This document shows, one piece after another, positions 8,829 to 16,358 of a stretch of DNA of 35,921 bases. How positions within the stretch are numbered: the first letter of the stretch is position 1; each line of letters opens with the position of its first letter. The notes below the pieces were generated by a model. It was not told the DNA's origin. It ran no database searches and was given only the letters and a program-made list of their open reading frames with translations. Origin of the DNA: Betaproteobacteria bacterium (GTDB taxonomy: Bacteria > Pseudomonadota > Gammaproteobacteria > Burkholderiales > Rhodocyclaceae); NCBI GenBank assembly GCA_947478755.1, contig CANJXH010000008.1, positions 1 through 35,921 of the forward strand, in the 5' to 3' direction. Both the position numbers and the translations under genes were made by a program.

Positions 8829-9713
8829 TTACTGGAGGCGCGCGCCTTCGAGCGCGGCGATGCGTTCTTCGAGCGGCGGATGGCTGGAGAACAAGGCCAT
8901 CCAGCCGGGGCGGCCGGCGATGCCGGCGGTGGCGACGTTCTGCGGCAGCGCACCGGCTTCCAACCCGCCCAGACGGCGCAGTGCGGCCGCCATCGGCTGC
9001 GTGGAGCCCATCAGCTTTGCTGCACCGGCGTCAGCACGGAACTCACGCTGACGCGAGAAGTACATGACGATGATGCTGGCGAGCACGCCGAAGACGATAT
9101 CGCAGACCAGCACGGTGACCATGTAGCCGATGCCGGGGCCGGATGACTCTTCATTGTTCTTGCGCAGGTAGGAGTCGACGAAATAGCCGACGACGCGGGC
9201 AAGGAAGAATACGAAGGTATTCACCACGCCCTGGATCAGCGTCAGCGTCACCATGTCGCCGTTGGCGATATGGGCCACTTCATGGGCGATGACTGCTTCG
9301 GCTTCTTCCTTGCGCATGCTTTGCAACAGGCCGGTGGAGACCGCCACCAGCGAACTGTTGCGGCTGGCACCGGTGGCGAAGGCATTCGGCTCGCCGTCGT
9401 AGATGGCGACTTCCGGCATCGGCAGACCGGCCTGTTGCGAAAACTTGCGTACCGTCTCGACCAGCCAGAACTCGGTGGAAGTGGACGGGGCGTCAATGAC
9501 GCGTGCGCCGGTGCTCCACTTGGCGATGGTCTTGGACATCCACAGCGACATGAAGGCACCGCCAAAGCCCATGATGGCGGCGAAGACCAACAGCTTGCCG
9601 AGATCAAGCCCGTTGCTGGTAAAAAAACGGTTGGCCCCGGTGAGGGAGGTAACGATGCCGAGCACCAGCATGATGGCCAGGTTGGTAGCGATCAGCAGCA
9701 CTATGCGTTTCAT
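8829..9713 (-). CDS. htpX: Protease HtpX (membrane zinc metallopeptidase)
   Basis: HtpX is an M48 inner-membrane protease that helps degrade misfolded membrane proteins with FtsH. The start is the ATG at 9713, giving 294 aa; the track ORF extends to 9800 through non-homologous sequence. AAGGAG stands 7 nt upstream of this ATG. The N-terminus [21 protein letters not shown] is the usual first membrane segment. The zinc motif HEVAH is at residues 144-148 and the third ligand lies in [14 protein letters not shown]. Two further hydrophobic segments follow HEVAH. It leads the htpX-terC-tim44 run and has a good sigma70-type promoter upstream. Confidence 0.96.
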   Translation of the reverse strand: MKRIVLLIATNLAIMLVLGIVTSLTGANRFFTSNGLDLGKLLVFAAIMGFGGAFMSLWMSKTIAKWSTGARVIDAPSTSTEFWLVETVRKFSQQAGLPMPEVAIYDGEPNAFATGASRNSSLVAVSTGLLQSMRKEEAEAVIAHEVAHIANGDMVTLTLIQGVVNTFVFFLARVVGYFVDSYLRKNNEESSGPGIGYMVTVLVCDIVFGVLASIIVMYFSRQREFRADAGAAKLMGSTQPMAAALRRLGGLEAGALPQNVATAGIAGRPGWMALFSSHPPLEERIAALEGARLQ

Positions 9714-9771
9714 GAATCGACTCCTTGAGTGGTTGACTGTGCGAACGGGAAAACCCGATTCAGCGCGGTGC

Positions 9772-9800
9772 AGTGTAGTGAACGACAACAGATCGTACAA
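9772..9800 (-). promoter_or_regulatory. Candidate sigma70 promoter of htpX
   Basis: On the minus strand TTGTAC and TACACT are separated by exactly 17 bp, 59 bp or more upstream of the htpX ATG. The -35 side touches an inverted pair AATCGA (9800-9805) and TCGATT (9824-9829), which lies just before nhaR and could be a LysR-type regulator site. The promoter is seen; the regulator site is speculation. Confidence 0.5.
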
Positions 9801-9857
9801 ATCGAATATTATTTACAAACACATCGATTAAACCGAGCATTTACAGCCGAGGGAACC

Positions 9858-10805
9858 ATGTCCAAGCTGAACTACAAGCACCTGCGTTATTTCTGGATGG
9901 TCGCCAAGACCGGCAGCATCGCGCGCGCCAGCAAGCAACTGCACCTGACACCGCAATCGATCAGCGGCCAGCTCGCCGAGTTCGAGTCGATCCTCGGGGT
10001 GAAGCTGTTTCGCCGTGCCGGCCGCGGCCTCGAACTCACCGACACCGGCCAGCACCTGCTCGGTTACGCCGAGCAGATCTTCGTGCTGGGTGATGAACTG
10101 ATGGATGCCGTGCGCGACGGCGTACTGCCGCAAAGCACGCCGTTTCGCGTCGGCATTGCCGATTCGGTGCCGAAGATGGTGGCGTATCGGCTAGTCGAAC
10201 CGGCGCTCAGCCCGGAGAGCACGATCCGCCTGATCTGCCGCGAAGGCCGCCTGACCATGCTGCTGGCCGAGCTGGCCGTGCACCATCTCGACATGGTGAT
10301 CGCCGACCGGCCGATGCCCGCCAACCTGAATGTGCGTGGCTACGATCACTTTCTCGGCGAAAGCGGCGTCACCGTATTTGCGATCCCGGCACTGGTGAAG
10401 AAGGGCCGGGCCGAGTTCCCCGCCCTGCTTGATGGCGCGCCCTTCCTGATGCCGGGAGAGGACGTGGCCCTACATCCACGACTGATGCGCTGGTTCGAGT
10501 CTGAGCGCATCAAGCCGCGCATCGTCGGTGAATTCGACGACAGCGCACTGCTGCTTGCCTTCGGTCAGGCAGGGGCCGGTTTCTTCGTCGGCCCGACAGC
10601 GATCGAGCGATACATCGCGGAACAATATCGCGTCACCATCGTCGGGCGTGTCGACGCGGTACGCGAACAGGTCTATGTCATCACCAACGAACGCAAGCTC
10701 ACGCACCCGGTCATCGCGGCTATCTGTAATACCGCGCAACACAACATCTTCGGCAGCGTTGCATCACGAAAAAACTCAGGCAGCAAGTCCGCGCGGAAGA
10801 AATGA
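9858..10805 (+). CDS. nhaR: LysR-family regulator, NhaR type
   Basis: This 315-aa DNA-binding regulator belongs to the NhaR branch of the LysR family. NhaR in E. coli activates the sodium/proton antiporter gene nhaA in response to Na+. The N-terminus MSKLNYKHLRYFWMVAKTGS, the helix-turn-helix IARASKQLHLTPQSISGQL and LFRRAGRGLELTDTGQ are nearly diagnostic. The effector domain spans about residues 90-300. The ATG at 9858 is preferred over the longer track start at 9729 because homology begins there and GAGGGAA lies just upstream. No antiporter gene is adjacent; it is divergent from htpX, so its local target, if any, is uncertain. Confidence 0.9.
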   Translation: MSKLNYKHLRYFWMVAKTGSIARASKQLHLTPQSISGQLAEFESILGVKLFRRAGRGLELTDTGQHLLGYAEQIFVLGDELMDAVRDGVLPQSTPFRVGIADSVPKMVAYRLVEPALSPESTIRLICREGRLTMLLAELAVHHLDMVIADRPMPANLNVRGYDHFLGESGVTVFAIPALVKKGRAEFPALLDGAPFLMPGEDVALHPRLMRWFESERIKPRIVGEFDDSALLLAFGQAGAGFFVGPTAIERYIAEQYRVTIVGRVDAVREQVYVITNERKLTHPVIAAICNTAQHNIFGSVASRKNSGSKSARKK

Positions 10806-10858
10806 TGCCGGCCACGAGCCTTGCCGGGCGTAACGGAAACGGGCACGTGACGAGGCCA

Positions 10859-10864
10859 TATAAT
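10859..10864 (+). promoter_or_regulatory. Consensus -10 element upstream of xth
   Basis: A perfect TATAAT lies 38 nt before the TTG start of the exonuclease gene and is followed by CCGC. No matching -35 hexamer is found at 16-18 bp. A transcript would start near 10871, right at the alternative GTG 10872, which makes the TTG at 10902 the better start because it leaves a 5' leader. Confidence 0.4.
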
Positions 10865-10901
10865 CCGCAGAGTGCTTTCATCAGAATCTGGTAACCAAAC
10901 C

Positions 10902-11678
10902 TTGAAACTCGCCACCTGGAATGTGAACTCGCTCAAGGTACGCCTGCCGCATGTGCTGGACTGGCTGGCGACCGAGCAACCCGATGTGCTCTGCCTGCAG
11001 GAGACCAAGCAGGAAGACAAGGCATTCCCCTTTGCCGAACTCGAAGCCGCGGGCTACACCGCTCACCACAACGGCCAGAAGACGTACAACGGCGTTGCGC
11101 TGCTGGGCAGGATTGCAGCGACCGATGTGACGCGCGACATTCCGGATTTCGACGACCCGCAGAAACGCATCATCGCGGCAACCTACGATGGCGTGCGGGT
11201 GATCTGCGCCTACATCCCAAATGGCCAGGAAGTGGGTTCGGAAAAATATGAATACAAGTTGCGCTGGCTGGCGGCACTGCAAGGATGGCTGCAACAGGAA
11301 ATACAGCGTTATCCGCGGCTCGCGTTGCTCGGCGACTACAACATTGCGCCGGAAGACCGTGACGTGCACGACCCCGCGGCCTTCAAGGACCAGGTGCTGT
11401 GCTCGGTGCCGGAGCGTGAGGCGTTTCAGAAATTCATCGGCATGGGCTTGAGTGATTCGTTCCGCCAGTTCGAGCAGGCCGAAAAAAGCTACAGCTGGTG
11501 GGACTACCGGATGATGGGCTTTCGCCGCAATGCCGGCCTGCGCATCGACCATATCCTCTTGTCGCCACCGCTCGCGGCAACTTGCAGTACCTGTCGCATC
11601 GACAAGGCCCCGCGCAAGCTGGAGCGACCATCCGACCACGCGCCAGTGGTCGCCGAGCTGACCTTGCCGCCGGCTTGA
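10902..11678 (+). CDS. xth: Exodeoxyribonuclease III (AP endonuclease)
   Basis: This is a cytoplasmic repair nuclease with 3'-5' exonuclease and apurinic/apyrimidinic endonuclease activity. The 258-aa product starts at TTG 10902, giving MKLATWNVNSLKVRLPHV, the standard family N-terminus. The track start (GTG 10872) adds ten residues without homology. Catalytic motifs are visible: LQETKQED (metal-binding Glu, about residue 36), GDYNIAPEDRDVHD (about residues 148-161) and the terminal SDHAPVVAEL with the catalytic His. IDHILLSP precedes it. It converges on the phosphotransferase gene; a hairpin lies between them. The size fits the XthA class. Confidence 0.95.
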   Translation: MKLATWNVNSLKVRLPHVLDWLATEQPDVLCLQETKQEDKAFPFAELEAAGYTAHHNGQKTYNGVALLGRIAATDVTRDIPDFDDPQKRIIAATYDGVRVICAYIPNGQEVGSEKYEYKLRWLAALQGWLQQEIQRYPRLALLGDYNIAPEDRDVHDPAAFKDQVLCSVPEREAFQKFIGMGLSDSFRQFEQAEKSYSWWDYRMMGFRRNAGLRIDHILLSPPLAATCSTCRIDKAPRKLERPSDHAPVVAELTLPPA

Positions 11679-11692
11679 GCCTGCGGCCCGGG

Positions 11693-11710
11693 CTGGCCCG
11701 CGAGGGCCAG
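11693..11710. terminator. Hairpin between convergent xth and phosphotransferase genes
   Basis: CTGGCCC and GGGCCAG form a 7-bp perfect stem around a GCGA (GNRA-type) tetraloop, placed exactly in the 37-nt gap between two convergent genes. There is no T-tract on either side, so it may act as a transcript 3'-end stabiliser or a weak bidirectional terminator, not as a classic intrinsic terminator. Confidence 0.45.
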
Positions 11711-11715
11711 ACCAA

Positions 11716-13137
11716 TCAGGCCAGCAGGTGCTTCGCTACGTTGCCGATCATGTAGCCGTAGTAATGTTGCGCGGCATACATCTGTGTCAGCTCTGGGTGG
11801 TCGGTCTTGTTCATCATGTCCTGCGTGCGAATCGCGAAGGCGGCCACACGCAGATCGGCCAGCACGGCGTAGAACTTCTCGCGTGCCGGGCTGTATTCCT
11901 TGCCGCCATGCTGGTAGTAGTGCGCGAGGAATTCGTCCCAGGGCATGAACTGGTCGATCCACTTGCGCGGATAGGCAATGTCCTCGACCGGGTCGCCGGG
12001 ATGGGCCAGTTCCCAGTCGAGCATCACGCTGAAGCGGTCGCCGTCCATCATGATGTTGGTGAGGCCGGCATCGCCATGCACCAGGCGCGGCGGGCCATCG
12101 TCGTGCGGCACATTGCCACGCAGCCATGACAGCGCGGCGAGGAAGGTCGGCGAAGGCTGCAGATGGTGATTGCGATAGTAGCGTTCGCAGATGTCGATTT
12201 CGCGATGCAGAAAGTCCTGCAGCGACAGCGCCGGGTCGTAGAACTTGCGCGGCAGATTGAGTTTGCCGAGATCAAGCTGATGCAGGCGAGCGAGGAATTC
12301 GGCGAGTGCCCTGGCGGCGGCCTTCATCTCCGGGCCGGCAACGACGCCAGCCATGGTGTTGGTTGCCGCTGCGCCGGAAGCACGACGCGTGACCATGAAG
12401 GACTCGCCAAATACACCAGCGTCGGCTTCCAGCAGTACAGGTTCGGGCACGGCAAGGCCGTGTGCATGCAGTGCGGCGACGAGGTCGTATTCGTCAACGA
12501 CCGTGCTCTCCACCGCGCCATGCGGCACATCGCGGCGGATGACGACCGGATGCGGTTTGCCATCGGCCTCCATGTCCACCAGCAGGGTTTCCTTGGAAAA
12601 ACCGGAGAGCACGGGCTTCACCTGCGTCACGCGCAAAGCCTTCAGGTGCGGCAGCTTCGCCGCAAGGTAGGTGGTAAGCCGCTCCGGCGTGACGTCGCGC
12701 AAGGCGCGACGTTCGAGGCTTCGCTGTGGAATGTTTACTGCTTCAATGAGCGCGGCGTGGCGCGCGAGAAAATCCTGCTCGGCCTGCACCGCCTTGCGGC
12801 TGATGTCGTCACTGACCGACGCTGCAGCGCGGCCCATGCGCACCGTGAGCATGTCTTCAACAGCGGCCCCCAGTGTCTGGTTGGCCAACACCGGATCACC
12901 CGACAGCGCGGGCAACTGCTTGCCGGCATCGGCCAGCAGAGCGGACTCGACGCGACTCCAGTCCGCAATCAGGCCGTCGAGGCCCTCTTCACGCGTGATC
13001 AGGTTGCGCAGGCCGCGGCCGATGAGATAGGCCACGGTCTGGGCATGGGCCGAACCGAGGTCAGGCATGACGGTCTGTTCGAGCTCGCGCAGCAGCAGGC
13101 CGAGCGTGCGTTTGGTTTCCGGCTGCAATCCGGGCAT
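11716..13137 (-). CDS. Phosphotransferase (APH family) with N-terminal helical domain
   Basis: The 473-aa protein has a C-terminal aminoglycoside-phosphotransferase-like kinase domain (about residues 160-430). It contains the catalytic loop HGDAGLTNIMM (His354, Asp356) and the metal-binding LDWELAHPGDPVEDIAY. This subgroup resembles the kinase part of ACAD10/ACAD11-type proteins and many uncharacterised bacterial phosphotransferases; the substrate is unknown and drug resistance should not be assumed. The N-terminal ~150 residues are helical and resemble DUF6285 (LLLRELEQTVMPDL, IGRGLRNLITREEG). The start is ATG 13137 with GAGGAG 7 nt upstream; the longer track ORF to 13398 overlaps rsmA. It lies 70 nt downstream of rsmA and may be read from the same transcript. 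Confidence 0.85.
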   Translation of the reverse strand: MPGLQPETKRTLGLLLRELEQTVMPDLGSAHAQTVAYLIGRGLRNLITREEGLDGLIADWSRVESALLADAGKQLPALSGDPVLANQTLGAAVEDMLTVRMGRAAASVSDDISRKAVQAEQDFLARHAALIEAVNIPQRSLERRALRDVTPERLTTYLAAKLPHLKALRVTQVKPVLSGFSKETLLVDMEADGKPHPVVIRRDVPHGAVESTVVDEYDLVAALHAHGLAVPEPVLLEADAGVFGESFMVTRRASGAAATNTMAGVVAGPEMKAAARALAEFLARLHQLDLGKLNLPRKFYDPALSLQDFLHREIDICERYYRNHHLQPSPTFLAALSWLRGNVPHDDGPPRLVHGDAGLTNIMMDGDRFSVMLDWELAHPGDPVEDIAYPRKWIDQFMPWDEFLAHYYQHGGKEYSPAREKFYAVLADLRVAAFAIRTQDMMNKTDHPELTQMYAAQHYYGYMIGNVAKHLLA

Positions 13138-13207
13138 TGGAACACTCCTCGCGATGATGGTTTTAGGACTGGGCCAAGTATAACGCCCACCCGCTGCAGA
13201 ACCTTGT

Positions 13208-13981
13208 CTAGAGCGCGTTCGCGAGACTGACGTAGTCGGCGACCGAGAGCTCTTCCGGCCGCGCAGTGGGACGAATGCCAAGACCTTCCAGCGCTGCTTC
13301 GTCGAACAAGTCGCGCAGGGTGTTGCGCAGCATCTTGCGCCGCTGCGAAAACGCCATGCTGACGAGGCGGGCAAACGCAGCCTCATCACGCGCATCAAGC
13401 GTAGCTGCAGGTTTGGGAATCAGACGCACGATGGCCGAGTCCACTTTCGGTGCAGGCGTGAAGGCACCGGGCGGCACGATGAACAGGCGCTCCATGTGAA
13501 AGCGGTATTGCAGCATCACCGACAGCCGGCCGAACTCGCTGCCACCCGGCTCGGCCACCATGCGATCGACCACTTCCTTTTGCAGCATGAAATGCATGTC
13601 CCGCACCTGCGCGGCAAAACTCGCGAGATGAAACAGCAGCGGCGTGGAGATGTTGTAGGGCAAATTGCCGACAATGCGAAGCTCACGAGAAGTTCCCGTT
13701 CCCAGTTGCGAGAAATCGAACTTCAGTGCATCGCCTTCGTGAATCGTCAGTTGCCCGGTGGTGAAACGCTGCTTGAGATCAGCAATCAGGTCACGATCGA
13801 TTTCCACCACGTGCAAGTGTCCCAGTGCTTCCAGCAGCGGCGCCGTGATCGCTGCCTGGCCAGGGCCGATCTCGACCATCAGTTCGCCGCGTTGCGGATT
13901 GATCGCTTCGACGATGTTGCGAATCACGCCCGGCGAATTGAGGAAGTTCTGGCCGAAGCGCTTGCGAGGAATGTGGGCCAT
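13208..13981 (-). CDS. rsmA: 16S rRNA dimethyladenosine transferase (KsgA/RsmA)
   Basis: RsmA dimethylates the two adjacent adenosines (A1518 and A1519 in E. coli numbering) near the 3' end of 16S rRNA during small-subunit maturation. The 257-aa protein begins [20 protein letters not shown], the family start. It has the SAM-binding motif [11 protein letters not shown] (about residue 36) and the catalytic NLPYNIST (about residue 105). The C-terminal helical domain follows from about residue 185 ([18 protein letters not shown]). It follows pdxA in the conserved lptD-surA-pdxA-rsmA order. The pdxA-rsmA gap carries an inverted repeat array. Confidence 0.97.
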   Translation of the reverse strand: MAHIPRKRFGQNFLNSPGVIRNIVEAINPQRGELMVEIGPGQAAITAPLLEALGHLHVVEIDRDLIADLKQRFTTGQLTIHEGDALKFDFSQLGTGTSRELRIVGNLPYNISTPLLFHLASFAAQVRDMHFMLQKEVVDRMVAEPGGSEFGRLSVMLQYRFHMERLFIVPPGAFTPAPKVDSAIVRLIPKPAATLDARDEAAFARLVSMAFSQRRKMLRNTLRDLFDEAALEGLGIRPTARPEELSVADYVSLANAL

Positions 13982-13997
13982 CGACCAAAAACCTTTA

Positions 13998-14078
13998 AGC
14001 CACAGAGGACACAGAGAAATTCAAACCCGAACGCATCACGATTAGTTTCTCTCTGTGTCCTCTGTGAACTCTGTGGCT
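13998..14078. repeat. Inverted array of CACAGAG heptamers between pdxA and rsmA
   Basis: The left arm reads CACAGAGGACACAGAGA (14001-14017). The right arm (14050-14066) is its perfect 17-nt reverse complement. The right arm also has an extra unit, so on the minus strand CACAGAG occurs three times at 9-nt steps there and twice in the left arm. Outer bases AGCCACAGAG and CTCTGTGGCT also pair once the extra 9-mer is looped out. The whole intergenic region is therefore a long imperfect hairpin with a ~32-nt loop. Similar CACAGAG-rich elements occur in many environmental genomes (from general knowledge). It could affect transcript processing between pdxA and rsmA. Confidence 0.85.
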
Positions 14079-15033
14079 AATTGACTTTGGCATTTCTCTT
14101 TGCGGCGACGATTTCTGCGGCCATCTTTACCGCAGCGAACAGGCTGCCCGGATCCGCACGGCCGGTGCCGGCAAGATCAAGCGCCGTGCCATGGTCGACC
14201 GAGGTGCGCACGATGGGCAAGCCGAGCGTGACATTGACACCGTCTTCGAAGGCCGCGTACTTGAGCACGGCAAGGCCCTGGTCGTGATACATCGCCAGCT
14301 GGGCATCGGAACCGGACAAGACCTTGCGAGTGAACAGCGTATCGGCCGGCAGCGGCCCGACGACATCCATGCCCTGATCGCGCAAACGCTTCAACACCGG
14401 CGTGATGACGTCGATTTCTTCGCGCCCCATGTGGCCGTCTTCACCCGCGTGCGGGTTTAGCCCGGCGACAAGGATGCGCGGACGGGCAATGCCGAACTTG
14501 TTGCGCAGGTCGGCATCAAGGATGCGCAGCGTCGACTCGAGCTCCTCTTGCGTGATGGCAGCGGGCACATCCTTCAACGCGAGATGGGTTGTCGCAAGCG
14601 CCACGCGCAGGCCAGCACCGGCCAGCATCATCACTACCTTCGGCGTGCCGGTTTTTTCGGCGAGGTATTCGGTATGACCGGTGAACGCAAGGCCACCATC
14701 ATTGATGACGCTTTTTTGCACTGGTGCTGTCACCATCGCGGCATAACGTCCATCGCGGCAGCCCTGCAAGGCAGCATCGATGACATCGATCACGTAAGGC
14801 GCGTTGCGCGCGTCGAGCCGGCCCGGATGGCTGGGGACGCGTAAAGGGACGTGCTGAATATCCAGTCCAGAGGCCGATTTGCCGATCAGCTGTGCACGCG
14901 TCTCGATCAGGTCGCGGTCACCAATGACGACGATGCGCGCGGGCAAGCCGGCATCATCAAGGGCAAGGCATATTTCGGGGCCGATGCCGGCAGGCTCGCC
15001 GCTGGAGACGGCAACGACGGGGAGCGTGCTCAA
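14077..15033 (-). CDS. pdxA: 4-hydroxythreonine-4-phosphate dehydrogenase
   Basis: PdxA oxidises 4-phosphohydroxy-L-threonine with NAD in pyridoxal 5'-phosphate synthesis. The protein is 318 aa. The N-terminus VVAVSSGEPAGIGPEICL is characteristic. The three metal-binding His are seen in ATTHLALKDVP, LNPHAGEDGHMG and MYHDQGLAVLKY, and the C-terminal RTSVDHGTALDLAGTG completes the family pattern. The start is TTG at 15033 because no in-frame ATG fits the homology start. Only 24 nt separate it from surA upstream, so it is likely co-transcribed with lptD-surA. Confidence 0.96.
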   Translation of the reverse strand: MSTLPVVAVSSGEPAGIGPEICLALDDAGLPARIVVIGDRDLIETRAQLIGKSASGLDIQHVPLRVPSHPGRLDARNAPYVIDVIDAALQGCRDGRYAAMVTAPVQKSVINDGGLAFTGHTEYLAEKTGTPKVVMMLAGAGLRVALATTHLALKDVPAAITQEELESTLRILDADLRNKFGIARPRILVAGLNPHAGEDGHMGREEIDVITPVLKRLRDQGMDVVGPLPADTLFTRKVLSGSDAQLAMYHDQGLAVLKYAAFEDGVNVTLGLPIVRTSVDHGTALDLAGTGRADPGSLFAAVKMAAEIVAAKRNAKVN

Positions 15034-15057
15034 GATGCCCGACCGGCAACTGCCAGG

Positions 15058-16353
15058 CTACTTGTCTTCGAGGCGGTATTCGACATAGGCCGAATCGCGC
15101 TGCTGACGCAGCCAGTCCTGAAAGGCTTCATCGGCTTTGCGCTCGCGAATGGCCGCGCGCGCGACCATGCGCTGACGTTCCTTGGAGCCTTCGTCAACCC
15201 GGCGTTCGAGCACCTGGATCAGGTGCAACCCGAACTGGGACTGAACAATCCGGCTGACCTCGCCGACCTTGAGGTCGTTCATGGTGCGCTCGAATTCGGG
15301 AACGGTATCGCCTTCATAGAGCCAACCCAGATCGCCTCCCTTGGATGCCGAGCCGTCTTCGGAATACAGCCTTGCCAGCTCGGCAAAATCGGAACCGTTG
15401 TCAAGTCGCTCCTTGACCGAAATCATCTTGCGCCGCGCGTCGGACTCGGACGTGATTTCGTTTATCTTGATGAGGATGTGGCGGGCATGGGTTTGCTTCA
15501 AGGCGGGCAAGCCCTGCTTCGCCTCTTCACGCGCTACCAGCTTGACGATGTGGAAACCCGCCGGGCTGCGCAGGACATCGGACACATCTCCGGGATTCAT
15601 CTTGGCAACGGCTTCTGCAAACAGGGTTGGCAAACGATCCAGCGGACGCGTGGCCAGCACGCCGCCGGTGAGGGCATCCGGCGCATCCGAGAAAGTTGCA
15701 GCGACCTTGCCGAAATCTTCACCCGCCTTGATCTGCATGTAGGCCTGTTCTGCGCGAGAACGCCTGCCGGCCAATTGCTCAGGTGTCGCCTGTTCCGGTG
15801 CCCTGACGAGAATATGGGCAACGCTGACGCCCCCGGCATCGGCGGGCGGCGGGTTGGCAAGGTAATTGTCGATTTCACCGTCCGATACCTGCACGGTATT
15901 TTCGATCACTCGTTCGCGCAATCGGCTGAGGGTGAATTGTTCTCGAATGTCCTGGCGGAAATGTTCCCAGCTCATGCCGTCACGTTCAATCGACGTTCTC
16001 ATCTCGGACACGGAAATACTGTTGCTTTCGGCAATGCGGGCAATGCTCGACTCAAGCTCCGACTCGCCGATTGATGTGCCGGATTCCTTCGCGAACTGCA
16101 GCTGGATACGATCCATCACCAGCTGTTCCAGCACCTGCCTGGCAAGCACGTCTTGGGCCGGCAGTTGAATCTTCTGTGCGCGGAGCTGTTGCTCGGCCAG
16201 GGCCAGTCTGGAATTCAGGTCGTACTGGGTGACGACTTCGTTGTTCACCACCGCAACGACGCGATCAGCAGCAATGACCGACGCTGCCTGGCTGGTAACA
16301 GCCGGCAGCAGCAACAGGCAGGGAAGCAGCAATACGAGTTGGCGCAATTTCAT
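15058..16353 (-). CDS. surA: Periplasmic chaperone/peptidyl-prolyl isomerase SurA
   Basis: SurA escorts unfolded outer-membrane proteins, including LptD, across the periplasm. The start is ATG 16353, giving 431 aa; the track ORF reaches back into lptD. A signal peptide is plain (MKLRQLVLLLPCLLLLPAVTSQA). The N-terminal chaperone domain (VVAVVNNEVVTQYDLNSRLA onward) is followed by two PpiC/parvulin domains, near residues 170-275 (VAHILVRAPEQ, FHIVKLVARE) and 285-385 (ARHILIKINE, GGDLGWLYEGD, FGLHLIQVLERR). It begins 5 nt after the lptD stop, so the client and its chaperone share an operon, as in many proteobacteria. Confidence 0.97.
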   Translation of the reverse strand: MKLRQLVLLLPCLLLLPAVTSQAASVIAADRVVAVVNNEVVTQYDLNSRLALAEQQLRAQKIQLPAQDVLARQVLEQLVMDRIQLQFAKESGTSIGESELESSIARIAESNSISVSEMRTSIERDGMSWEHFRQDIREQFTLSRLRERVIENTVQVSDGEIDNYLANPPPADAGGVSVAHILVRAPEQATPEQLAGRRSRAEQAYMQIKAGEDFGKVAATFSDAPDALTGGVLATRPLDRLPTLFAEAVAKMNPGDVSDVLRSPAGFHIVKLVAREEAKQGLPALKQTHARHILIKINEITSESDARRKMISVKERLDNGSDFAELARLYSEDGSASKGGDLGWLYEGDTVPEFERTMNDLKVGEVSRIVQSQFGLHLIQVLERRVDEGSKERQRMVARAAIRERKADEAFQDWLRQQRDSAYVEYRLEDK

Positions 16354-16358
16354 GATGG

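Noticed and set aside
11716-13137. Aminoglycoside resistance gene
   Set aside because: The APH fold is shared by many kinases; sequence and chromosomal context give no support for drug modification.
12163-13230. 355-aa ORF antisense to the phosphotransferase
   Set aside because: Shadow frame with no recognisable motif; the minus-strand gene has catalytic residues and a ribosome site.
13208-13240. RsmA motif I reads GPGQAAIT in place of the common GPGLAALT
   Set aside because: Gln at this place is tolerated in the family and the other motifs are intact, so no loss of function is implied.
13998-14078. Possible small CRISPR array
   Set aside because: Units are only 7 nt, spacing is 2 nt, orientation is inverted between halves and no cas gene is near.
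14851-16074. 407-aa plus-strand ORF over surA/pdxA
   Set aside because: It crosses two well-supported minus-strand genes and shows no domain-like order.
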